Below, piece after piece: positions 1-5,454 of a stretch of 6,151 nt of DNA. A program made the position numbers and the translations under genes. Source of the DNA: CAYSHJ01 sp964589725 (GTDB taxonomy: Bacteria; Planctomycetota; Planctomycetia; Planctomycetales; Planctomycetaceae); assembly GCA_964589725.1 (NCBI GenBank), contig CAZPUJ010000042.1, positions 1 through 6,151 on the forward strand, given 5' to 3'. The notes beneath the pieces were generated by a model, which was given only the letters and a program-made list of their open reading frames with translations, made no database searches and had not been told where the DNA came from. The first letter of the stretch is position 1; each line of letters begins with the position of its first letter.

Positions 1-384
1 CGGCTCGCGCAGCTTGGCCATCGACTTCGACGACCGCACGATGCCGTGAATTAGCACCACGCCTCGACCAGACATCTGCGGCAGCTTGCGAGCCTCTCGA
101 ATCTCATCGAGCTTGGCTTTGCATTCGTCGAGCGTGCCTGATGAGTGCCGGTTGTCCTTCCCATCCAACAATCGGTAATGCCCGGTGAACACATTCCGCT
201 GAATCCGCCAGTCGTGGAAAAAGAGCACATCACCCCAAAACTGTCGTCCACCCAACGTCTTGATCGGCATGGCCTCTTCTTTCTCGACCTCGCGCGCCGG
301 TTCATCGGCAGCGCCCGCCGGCAGCCCGCACAACTCGCTGGCCGAGATCAGCAACCAAACGCAAATGGTCGCAAGGCAACGCAT
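1..384 (-). CDS. Secreted alpha/beta hydrolase, N-terminal part (cut by left edge)
   Basis: The frame is open from ATG at 384 to the window edge, giving 128 residues with no stop. Residues 1-26 (MRCLATICVWLLISASELCG onward, with an AGAA-like cleavage area) look like a signal peptide, so export is inferred. Residues 43-72 carry the stretch LGGRQFWGDVLFFHDWRIQR, followed by an acidic/basic linker. At about residues 107-122 comes GRGVVLIHGIVRSSKSM, the beta-strand plus HG oxyanion-hole turn of alpha/beta hydrolases (esterase/lipase-like). The catalytic Ser-Asp-His would lie beyond the window and cannot be checked, and the substrate is unknown. No good Shine-Dalgarno site precedes the ATG. The frame is also open upstream to an ATG at 615 overlapping the hemC stop, but that 77-residue extension runs through an inverted repeat and would bury the signal peptide, so the start at 384 is preferred. 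Confidence 0.8.
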   Translation of the reverse strand, partial: MRCLATICVWLLISASELCGLPAGAADEPAREVEKEEAMPIKTLGGRQFWGDVLFFHDWRIQRNVFTGHYRLLDGKDNRHSSGTLDECKAKLDEIREARKLPQMSGRGVVLIHGIVRSSKSMAKLREP

Positions 385-398
385 GGGTTTTGAAGACT

Positions 399-413
399 CA
401 CTGGTTTCCAGTG
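399..413 (-). other. Small hairpin just upstream of the hydrolase start
   Basis: CACTGG and CCAGTG (399-404 and 408-413) form a perfect 6-bp stem with a 3-base loop, ending 15 bases before the hydrolase ATG on the minus strand. It would sit in the 5' leader near the ribosome-binding zone. No T-tract follows, so it is not a classic terminator. A regulatory role is only a guess. Confidence 0.25.
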
Positions 414-424
414 TGAGGCGAGCC

Positions 425-549
425 GGGGTCAGGTGTTCTGATTTCTGTTTTGGCCGTTGAATAGCCGTTGATTTCCATCGCAAGGCAAACTCCAAACCAC
501 GCTTGACTCCGTTTGTGACGCCAAAACAGAAATCAGAACACCTGACCCC
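425..549. repeat. Perfect 30-bp inverted repeat with 65-base spacer (REPIN/MITE-like)
   Basis: Positions 425-454 (beginning GGGGTCAGGTGTTCTG) are the exact reverse complement of 520-549 (ending AGAACACCTGACCCC), 30 of 30 bases, separated by 65 bases with no gene. The spacer start holds an 8-bp direct repeat GCCGTTGA (453-460 and 464-471). The terminal GGGGTCAGGT is like the ends of short palindromic elements that accompany REP-associated tyrosine transposases (Y1_Tnp/RAYT); this is recalled from general knowledge, not searched. No transposase is in the window, so any mobility would be in trans. The element fills most of the 227-base gap between hemC and the hydrolase. It could also act as a transcriptional roadblock or weak bidirectional terminator, but no T-run follows either arm. 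Confidence 0.8.
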
Positions 550-611
550 CTCGCCGACCCCTCGCCCGATCCGCACCAAATCGCAATGTAGGTCTTGCGC
601 CCGCTTCTTCA

Positions 612-1634
612 TCATGCGTCCTTTCTGCTGCTACTCGACAACATCAGCATCGCCGCGCCTTTCGCCAGCAAGTCCTCGGCGACGGAGCAACCCAAAGTCA
701 CCGCGTCGTCATTGGTCTCGACCGACAAGCAACGCTCGGCTTCGACGCGAGTTGTCCCGTCGAGACTGAGGACCACGGCGGTCAGACGCAGCGCGTCGAC
801 GTCGGGACGAGTCCAGACTCCCAGCGGCGCGTGACAGCCGGCTCGCAGAGTCGAGAGGACAGTGCGTTCGGCGGTGACGGCAAGCAACGTCGCGCGATCG
901 GTGATGCGATCCAGAATGGATTGCAATTCTATATCGTCCGCTCGGCATTCAATGCCCAAGGCTCCTTGACCGACGGCTGGCAGCATAAACGGTGGCCGCA
1001 ACGGCGCGCTGATGCGTCCCGCTAGCTCCAGCCGAGTCAGTCCCGCTTCGGCCAGCACCAGCGCGTCGAACTCGCCGTCATCGAGCTTTCGCAACCGCGT
1101 CTCGACATTGCCGCGGGCTTCGAGCATTTGCAGGTCGGGACGTCGATGCCACAGTTGTGCTCGCCGCCGCGGGCTGCCCGTGCCGACGCGGGCGCCAGAA
1201 GGCAGTTGGCAGAAGGCAGAAGGCAGTGGTTCATGCTGATCACTGCCGACTGCATTCTGCCTACTGCCTACTTCACAATGCGGCAGCACGAGCACATCGA
1301 ACATCGCGCCGCGAACCGGCACGGCGGCGAGGATGAGACCGTCGACAGGCTCTGTCGGCAAGTCCTTCAAACTGTGAACGGCGACATCGCCGCGTCGATC
1401 CAGCAATGCGGCTTGCACTTCGCGCGTGAAGACACCGGTGCCGCTCAGCGAAGAGCCTCCCAATTGAGTCAACGCCTCCGACTTATCGCGGTCGCCGATC
1501 GTCGAAACGGTCACGATCTCGACGGCACATTCCGGCGCGGCCGCTCGCAGTAACTCGGCGACGTGATGCGCTTGCCACAACGCCAAGCGGCTGGCTCGCG
1601 TCGCAATGCGGACGGGGATCGAATCAATTGTCAC
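612..1634 (-). CDS. hemC: Hydroxymethylbilane synthase (porphobilinogen deaminase)
   Basis: This cytoplasmic enzyme joins four porphobilinogens into hydroxymethylbilane in haem and other tetrapyrrole synthesis. From the chosen GTG start the product is 340 residues. Visible family signatures are RIATRASRLALWQAHHVAEL near the N-terminus, AVHSLKDLPT with the catalytic Asp at residue 91, GTGSPRRRAQL with pyrrole-chain-binding arginines (156-158), ARGNVETRLRKLDDGE, LPAVGQGALGIECR, and LRAGCHAPLG with the dipyrromethane-cofactor Cys at residue 267. The GTG at 1634 is preferred because GAGG lies 7 bases upstream and only a few residues then precede RIATR, as in homologues. A GTG at 1670 would add 12 residues. 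The family is usually about 310 residues; the excess is mainly a 24-residue segment (120-143) encoded by a palindromic repeat. The stop TGA overlaps an ATG (ATGA at 615-612), but the next gene probably starts at 384. Confidence 0.97.
   Translation of the reverse strand: MTIDSIPVRIATRASRLALWQAHHVAELLRAAAPECAVEIVTVSTIGDRDKSEALTQLGGSSLSGTGVFTREVQAALLDRRGDVAVHSLKDLPTEPVDGLILAAVPVRGAMFDVLVLPHCEVGSRQNAVGSDQHEPLPSAFCQLPSGARVGTGSPRRRAQLWHRRPDLQMLEARGNVETRLRKLDDGEFDALVLAEAGLTRLELAGRISAPLRPPFMLPAVGQGALGIECRADDIELQSILDRITDRATLLAVTAERTVLSTLRAGCHAPLGVWTRPDVDALRLTAVVLSLDGTTRVEAERCLSVETNDDAVTLGCSVAEDLLAKGAAMLMLSSSSRKDA
1201..1268. repeat. Palindromic repeat inserted in frame within hemC
   Basis: The left arm 1201-1228 (GGCAGTTGGCAGAAGGCAG onward) and the right arm 1241-1268 are inverted copies matching at 24 of 28 bases, with a 12-base loop. 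Each arm is itself built of a GGCAGAA/GGCAGTN unit repeated every 7-8 bases. It encodes hemC residues about 120-143, between the conserved FDVLVLPH and LPSGARVG. In Escherichia coli HemC this stretch is only about 8 residues (around 111-118, near the start of domain 2). The reading frame is kept, and no active-site motif is touched. TGCCTTCTGCC-type repeats are familiar from intergenic regions of many bacterial genomes; finding one inside an essential gene is unusual. Confidence 0.85.
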
Positions 1635-1748
1635 GTGAGCGCCTCGATTCCGGTGGCTCCGGCCATTCACCGGCCTTTTCCAGAGTTTGACGACGAATCT
1701 GCGACCGCCGTCGGAACGTACACGTCACCAAACAAGTCGTTTCTTCCG

Positions 1749-1795
1749 GCACACGGATCGTCAGCCTTCATCCGTGTGTTTCCACATCCGTGTGC
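1749..1795. repeat. Competing inverted repeats in the hemC leader
   Basis: GCACACGGAT at 1749-1758 is the reverse complement of ATCCGTGTGC at 1786-1795 (10 bp), and of ATCCGTGTG at 1770-1778 (9 bp). In a minus-strand transcript, two successive copies of the upstream arm would therefore compete for one downstream arm, giving two exclusive hairpins with loops of 27 or 11 bases. The element lies in the 235-base gap between dapL and hemC. No T-tract follows the downstream arm, so it is not a normal intrinsic terminator. It may be a leader switch, or just a degenerate copy of a CATCCGTGTG-type spacer repeat. No convincing promoter was seen in this gap. Confidence 0.55.
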
Positions 1796-1869
1796 GTAGT
1801 GCGTTTCTTTGAGGCTCTCTTGGGTATCCAACCAAAATCAATCAGCCACTCCAAACCCAGAAGAGGCGT

Positions 1870-3102
1870 TTAACCAATCACCTTCTGGAACCGCTCGACC
1901 GCTTCTTGTACTCGTTCACGGCTATTGAACGCGCTCAGGCGGAAATAGCCTTCGCCCGCCGCACCGAAGCCGCTGCCAGGGGTGCCGACGAGGTTCGCTT
2001 TCGAGAGCAACAGGTCGAAAAAGTCCCAACTGCTGAGGTTGCGCGGTGCCTTGAGCCAAACGTAGGGAGCATTGATTCCGCCGTGAACTTCGATGCCCAC
2101 GCGTTGCAGTCCCTCGCGGATCAGCTTCGCGTTGGCCAAGTAAAATGCGATCATGTCGCGAATCTGCGACTGGCCTTCGGGCGAGTAAATGGCGGCGGCG
2201 GCCCGTTGCACCGGGTACGACACGCCGTTGAACTTCGTGCAATGACGGCGATTCCACAGCGAGTGAATGTCAACGCTCTCACCGGTTGAGGTTTTGCCTT
2301 TCAATTTCTTCGGCACGACCGTGAACGCGCAGCGAGTCCCCGTGAAGCCAGCGGTCTTGCTGAAGCTGCGAAACTCGATGGCCACTTCCTTCGCGCCGGG
2401 AATCTCGTAGATCGAGTGCGGCACCGTCGGGTCGGTGATGTATGCCTCGTATGCCGCGTCATAAAAAATGATCGCGTCGTTGGCCTTCGCGTAGGCCACC
2501 CAGCCAGCGAGATCTTCTCGGCTGATGACGGTGCCCGTCGGGTTGTTCGGAAAGCAGAGATAAATCAAATCCACCTTTCGATCTGGCAGCGCCGGAGAAA
2601 AATTGTTCGCGGCGCTCATCGGAATGTAGACCAAGCCACCGTACCGACCGGAGTCATCGGCCGGGCCGGTGCGTCCGGCCATGACGTTGGTGTCGACATA
2701 CACCGGATAAACCGGGTCGGTCACGGCGATGACGTTGTCAGGACCGAAGATGTCCAGGATGTTGCCCGTGTCGCACTTCGAACCGTCCGAAACGAAAATC
2801 TCATCGGCCAACACGTCGGCACCGCGAGCCTGATAATCGTTCTGTGCGATGGCAGCTCGCAGGAAGTCATAGCCCTGCTCGGGGCCGTAGCCTTTGAACG
2901 TGTCGCGGCGAGACATCTCATCGACCGCCTTGTGAAACGCCTCGACGATCGCCGGCACCAATGGTTCGGTGACGTCGCCAATGCCCAGGCGAATGATCGA
3001 CGCCTGCGAATTCTCTGCCGCGAACTTTGCCACGCGGCGGCCAATTTCCGGAAACAGATATCCGGCTTTCAGCTTCAAATAGTTGTCGTTGATGCGGGCC
3101 AT
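1870..3102 (-). CDS. dapL: LL-diaminopimelate aminotransferase
   Basis: This PLP enzyme converts tetrahydrodipicolinate directly to LL-diaminopimelate using glutamate as amino donor, the one-step DapL route to lysine and to the diaminopimelate of peptidoglycan. The product is 410 residues, the normal family length. Motifs of fold-type I aminotransferases are complete: GYGPEQGYDFLR (71-82), the cofactor-phosphate region SDGSKCDTGN (105-114), CFPNNPTGT (183-191) with the PLP-contacting Asn187, FYDAAYEAY (213-221) with Asp215, SFSKTAGFTGTR (247-257) with Schiff-base Lys249, and EGYFRLSAF with the substrate carboxylate Arg388. The N-terminus INDNYLKLKAGYLFPEI is typical of DapL. AGGA lies 8 bases before the ATG. 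The methyltransferase gene ends 24 bases upstream, so the two are probably cotranscribed. No hairpin plus T-run terminator is evident after the stop. Confidence 0.97.
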   Translation of the reverse strand: MARINDNYLKLKAGYLFPEIGRRVAKFAAENSQASIIRLGIGDVTEPLVPAIVEAFHKAVDEMSRRDTFKGYGPEQGYDFLRAAIAQNDYQARGADVLADEIFVSDGSKCDTGNILDIFGPDNVIAVTDPVYPVYVDTNVMAGRTGPADDSGRYGGLVYIPMSAANNFSPALPDRKVDLIYLCFPNNPTGTVISREDLAGWVAYAKANDAIIFYDAAYEAYITDPTVPHSIYEIPGAKEVAIEFRSFSKTAGFTGTRCAFTVVPKKLKGKTSTGESVDIHSLWNRRHCTKFNGVSYPVQRAAAAIYSPEGQSQIRDMIAFYLANAKLIREGLQRVGIEVHGGINAPYVWLKAPRNLSSWDFFDLLLSKANLVGTPGSGFGAAGEGYFRLSAFNSRERVQEAVERFQKVIG

Positions 3103-3126
3103 GTTGAGTCCTGAATCGTAGAGGTG

Positions 3127-3909
3127 CTACTTTCGTCGCAGGATCAACACGATGTCCTGCGTACGCTTGTCGATGGTAACGGGCTGCTTCAGATCGTAAG
3201 CGAAGTCGTACGTCGCGACGTGTTCGAGATCCGGGACTCGCGCCAGCAGATCGAACATTTGCTCGGCCGAGTAGGTGCGGTAGTGCATTTCGTCCTCGAT
3301 GCGAAAGTGTCGCGTCGGCATCCAAATGTCGAGCGTCATGCCGAGTTCTTCCATCCGGCGCTGGCGATCAAGTTTCTTCGTCCACATCCGCGAGTTGACC
3401 TGGACGTGGCCTCGGCGCGCGACCCAAGATTCCTCTTCATCGCGCGGCCCGCGTGTCGGCAGCAGGTGCAAACCTAACGCGTAGATTCCGCCGGGAGCCA
3501 ATGCCGCCGCCAGACACTGTAAATGCGCTGCAGCGGTTTCTTCCGTCGGCAGGTGCCGAAACGTGTTGATCGTGTTGAACGCCGCATCGACCGGCTTGGG
3601 CAACGCGAAGTCCGCCATGTCGCCGACCGAGACCGTTGGTTTGAAGTCGTGCTTCAACAGCCGCTGATTGCAGTACGCAACCGCTTTCACGTTGAGATCG
3701 TTGCCGGCGACCTTGAAGCCCGCCTTCGCGAACTTCAGCAGCAAGCGGCCCGTCCCGCAAGCCGGCTCGAACAGGCTACGGACTCTGCGCGTCGCATGCT
3801 TCTCGAAACAGGCTCGCAGAAAGTGGAACTCGGCCCGCCAGTCGGAACCGAAGAGCAACTCGTAATACTGCGGGAAGTCGTAGATGCTGGCTTGAATGGT
3901 TACGGGCAT
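3127..3909 (-). CDS. Class I SAM-dependent methyltransferase, substrate unknown
   Basis: The 260-residue cytoplasmic protein has no signal peptide or membrane segment. It shows the Rossmann-fold methyltransferase signatures in order: SAM-binding motif I LFEPACGTGRLLLKFA (46-61), an acidic residue at the end of strand 2 in VAGNDLN (Asp71), GDMADF (96-101) in the adenine-binding region, the strand 4 FNTINTFRHL (111-120), and LAPGGIYALGLHL (137-149). The N-terminus YDFPQYYELLFGSDWRAEFHFL is typical of the small-molecule methyltransferase group (methyltransferase domain 25/11 type), and the C-terminal half (170-260) is a beta-rich segment ending LILRRK. The substrate cannot be told from sequence. 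The ATG at 3909 has no clear Shine-Dalgarno site. The gene is first in its transcription unit, 24 bases ahead of dapL, and diverges from the DUF4058 gene. A link with lysine synthesis is not established. Confidence 0.9.
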   Translation of the reverse strand: MPVTIQASIYDFPQYYELLFGSDWRAEFHFLRACFEKHATRRVRSLFEPACGTGRLLLKFAKAGFKVAGNDLNVKAVAYCNQRLLKHDFKPTVSVGDMADFALPKPVDAAFNTINTFRHLPTEETAAAHLQCLAAALAPGGIYALGLHLLPTRGPRDEEESWVARRGHVQVNSRMWTKKLDRQRRMEELGMTLDIWMPTRHFRIEDEMHYRTYSAEQMFDLLARVPDLEHVATYDFAYDLKQPVTIDKRTQDIVLILRRK

Positions 3910-4001
3910 GAGTCACGGGAGGAGTGGGGTTCGTGGCCAAAGGCTTGGAGCAGCGCGGATCGTAAGTGGCGCGCCCTTGATTGGGAAAGTCCGTGGCCGC
4001 G

Positions 4002-4030
4002 TTGGTGGCTGCGGGCGGCAGGAGTATGAT
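4002..4030 (+). promoter_or_regulatory. Putative sigma-70-type promoter for the DUF4058 gene
   Basis: TTGGTG (4002-4007), a 17-base spacer and TATGAT (4025-4030, five of six consensus bases) lie in the 179-base divergent region between the methyltransferase and DUF4058 genes. The expected start of transcription would be about 50 bases before the GTG at 4089. The -35 box is weak, and the call is by eye only. Confidence 0.35.
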
Positions 4031-4088
4031 GGTTTTGGCGTACCTGCGTAATTGGTTAAGTGGTTTGTCGGAAGATTGGAGACGAACA

Positions 4089-4313
4089 GTGCCCTCACCG
4101 TTTGTTGGCATGGACCCGTTTCTGGAAGACCCGGCGATCTTTCCCGATTTGCACGACCTGCAAGCCGTGTTCGATCGGTGCTACGAAGTGGGCTTGTACG
4201 CGCGCCGCGTGAAGTACGCCGAGCGGACTCTGGTGCCGCCGCTCTCGCCCGCACAGGCCCAGTGGACGCAGGAGGTGCTGCGAACCAAAGGGCTCGTCAG
4301 CGAGAGCGCGTAG
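4089..4313 (+). CDS. Internally deleted DUF4058 family gene (probable pseudogene)
   Basis: The product is 74 residues from a GTG start with GGAG 7 bases upstream. Residues 1-18 (VPSPFVGMDPFLEDPAIF) match the invariant N-terminus of DUF4058 proteins (MPSPFPGMDPYLE). From residue 23 (DLQAVFDRCYEVGLYARRVKY, then PPLSPAQAQW and EVLRTKGL) it matches the C-terminal end of the same family. Normal members are roughly 250 residues, so about 170-190 residues of the core are missing, and the join falls around PDLHDLQ. The frame survives. The function of DUF4058 is unknown, and with the core lost this is most likely a decaying gene, though its start and Shine-Dalgarno site look intact and a small product could be made. 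An in-frame TTG at 3981 would add 36 residues that do not resemble the family, so the start at 4089 is preferred. thuA-like coding begins 149 bases downstream. Confidence 0.7.
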   Translation: MPSPFVGMDPFLEDPAIFPDLHDLQAVFDRCYEVGLYARRVKYAERTLVPPLSPAQAQWTQEVLRTKGLVSESA

Positions 4314-4340
4314 GTTCTCGTGGCACATCGTCGCGCCAGC

Positions 4341-4370
4341 TTGGCTGTGATGACAGCCTCCCCGTATCAT
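4341..4370 (+). promoter_or_regulatory. Putative promoter with internal inverted repeat ahead of the ThuA-domain gene
   Basis: TTGGCT (4341-4346), an 18-base spacer and TATCAT (4365-4370) resemble a sigma-70 promoter about 90 bases before the ThuA-domain start. A 6-bp inverted repeat GGCTGT-gatg-ACAGCC (4343-4358) overlaps the -35 box and most of the spacer, a place where an operator would act. A second GC-rich inverted repeat, GGCCCG/CGGGCC (4409-4414 and 4423-4428), lies in the leader. Both readings are by eye and weak; the first repeat could equally be a hairpin left downstream of the DUF4058 gene, but it has no T-tract. Confidence 0.3.
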
Positions 4371-4462
4371 GTCGCCGTCGAGATCGAATGTCGCATTGTC
4401 GGCACGAAGGCCCGAACTGGTCCGGGCCGGCCACCGAGATCATGCCTCCAGGAGCCATTGCC

Positions 4463-5323
4463 ATGTTGCGTCGCACGTTGCTGTCCGTGTTGGGACTGAT
4501 TGCTTTGAGTCTGTGTATGGAGGCATCGCTCTTCGCCGCGGAAAAGGCCAAGATTCTGTACCTCACCGAGAGCAAGGGCTTCAAACACGGATCGGTCAAT
4601 CGCCAGCAAAAAGATTTGTCTCCCTCCGAAGTCGCGCTGACACAGCTTGGTCAACAGACGGGGTTGTTCACGATTCATTGCACTCAGGACACGCAGGCAG
4701 ACTTCACGAAAGACAACCTGAAGAACTACGACATCGTCGCCTTCTACACGACCGGCGAGCTGCCGATCTCGGATGAAACTCGTGACTACTTCATGAATGA
4801 GTGGCTCAAGCAAAAGGGTCACGGCTGGATGGGATTCCACTCGGCCGCCGACACGTTTCGCACGAACGATCCGGCTCACAAGTGGTATTGGGATCTCGCG
4901 GGTGGCACATTCAAAGGGCATCCGTGGAACGCCGGGGAACTGGTGACCATCACGATCCACGACAAGACGTTCCCCGCGATGAAGGCGTTCGGCGACGAAT
5001 TCCAAATCAAGGACGAGATCTACGAGTACGACCACTGGGTGCCGGAGAATGTGCATGTCCTGATGAGCTTGAATATGGAGAAGTGCCTCACAAAGCGGCC
5101 GTATCAAGTCCCGGTCGCGTGGTGCCGCTCCTGGGGCGATGGGAAGATCTTCTTCAACAACTTAGGCCATAACGAATCGACGTGGACCGACAAACGCTTT
5201 CTCGATTCGACCGAAACGGCGATCCGCTGGATTCGCAACGAGGTCTCCGGCGACTCGGCTCCAAACCCGGACGTCTCCAAGGCCTGGCAGGAAAAGTCGG
5301 CGAAGGACGGCGCGGCGAAGTAA
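4463..5323 (+). CDS. Secreted ThuA-domain protein
   Basis: The product is 286 residues. Residues 1-26 (MLRRTLLSVLGLIALSLCME, then SLFAAE) form a signal peptide with a cleavage area near residue 25. The rest is a ThuA (trehalose-utilisation-like, class I glutamine amidotransferase-like fold) domain: KILYLTESKGFKHGSV (30-45), YDIVAFYTTGELPIS (89-103), KGHGWMGFHSAADTF (118-132), GGTFKGHPW (147-155), DEIYEYDHW (184-192) and PVAWCRSWGDGKIFFNNLGH (217-236). ThuA proteins are abundant in planctomycetes, where exported ones are thought to act in carbohydrate processing; the exact reaction is not settled and no trehalose gene is nearby. AGGAG lies 8 bases before the ATG at 4463, which fixes the start; the frame is open further upstream to 4052, but only in non-homologous sequence. 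Residues 262-286 form a charged, probably disordered tail. Confidence 0.93.
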   Translation: MLRRTLLSVLGLIALSLCMEASLFAAEKAKILYLTESKGFKHGSVNRQQKDLSPSEVALTQLGQQTGLFTIHCTQDTQADFTKDNLKNYDIVAFYTTGELPISDETRDYFMNEWLKQKGHGWMGFHSAADTFRTNDPAHKWYWDLAGGTFKGHPWNAGELVTITIHDKTFPAMKAFGDEFQIKDEIYEYDHWVPENVHVLMSLNMEKCLTKRPYQVPVAWCRSWGDGKIFFNNLGHNESTWTDKRFLDSTETAIRWIRNEVSGDSAPNPDVSKAWQEKSAKDGAAK

Positions 5324-5400
5324 GAACCTGTCCAACAATAAATTCGTGGAGTTCTTTGGAACACGCTGTGAATTCCGTATTCCTTTGCGAACTCTGCGGT

Positions 5401-5454
5401 CTTCTGTTCAAACGGAATGAACCCCATGTCTCAAGATCATTTTTTGAACAGAAG
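5401..5454. repeat. 12-bp inverted repeat beside a TTTGCGAACTCTGCGG spacer repeat
   Basis: CTTCTGTTCAAA at 5401-5412 is the exact reverse complement of TTTGAACAGAAG at 5443-5454, with a 30-base loop. The flanking 5383-5400 reads like the TTTGCGAACTCTGCGG type of degenerate repeat that recurs in spacers of many bacterial genomes (recalled, not searched). It begins 78 bases after the ThuA-domain stop. No T-run follows the right arm, so it is not a good intrinsic terminator. It abuts the next repeat element at 5454. Confidence 0.6.

Noticed and set aside
1635..1670. Upstream GTG start for hemC adding 12 residues
   Set aside because: The added MNGRSHRNRGAH is not family-like, while GTG at 1634 has GAGG at 7 bases and gives the usual short lead before RIATR.
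2416..3114. Plus-strand open frame of 232 codons opposite dapL
   Set aside because: It is antisense to a complete, well-recognised enzyme; its composition (valine/arginine/histidine rich) is that of a reverse-strand shadow in GC-rich DNA.
1..3909. A functional biosynthetic cluster of methyltransferase, dapL, hemC and hydrolase
   Set aside because: The four products belong to unrelated processes, and gaps of 235 and 227 bases with repeats separate the last two genes.
4052..4462. Open plus-strand frame extending the ThuA-domain protein upstream by 137 codons
   Set aside because: The signal peptide at 4463 with AGGAG 8 bases before it fixes the start, and the extension overlaps the DUF4058 gene in another frame with arginine-rich, non-homologous sequence.
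4367..5107. Minus-strand open frame of 246 codons opposite the ThuA-domain gene
   Set aside because: Antisense shadow of a confident gene, with no recognisable motif, signal peptide or ribosome site.
5401..5454. Intrinsic terminator for the ThuA-domain gene
   Set aside because: The 12-bp stem has a 30-base loop and no T-run after the right arm, so it is listed only as an inverted repeat.
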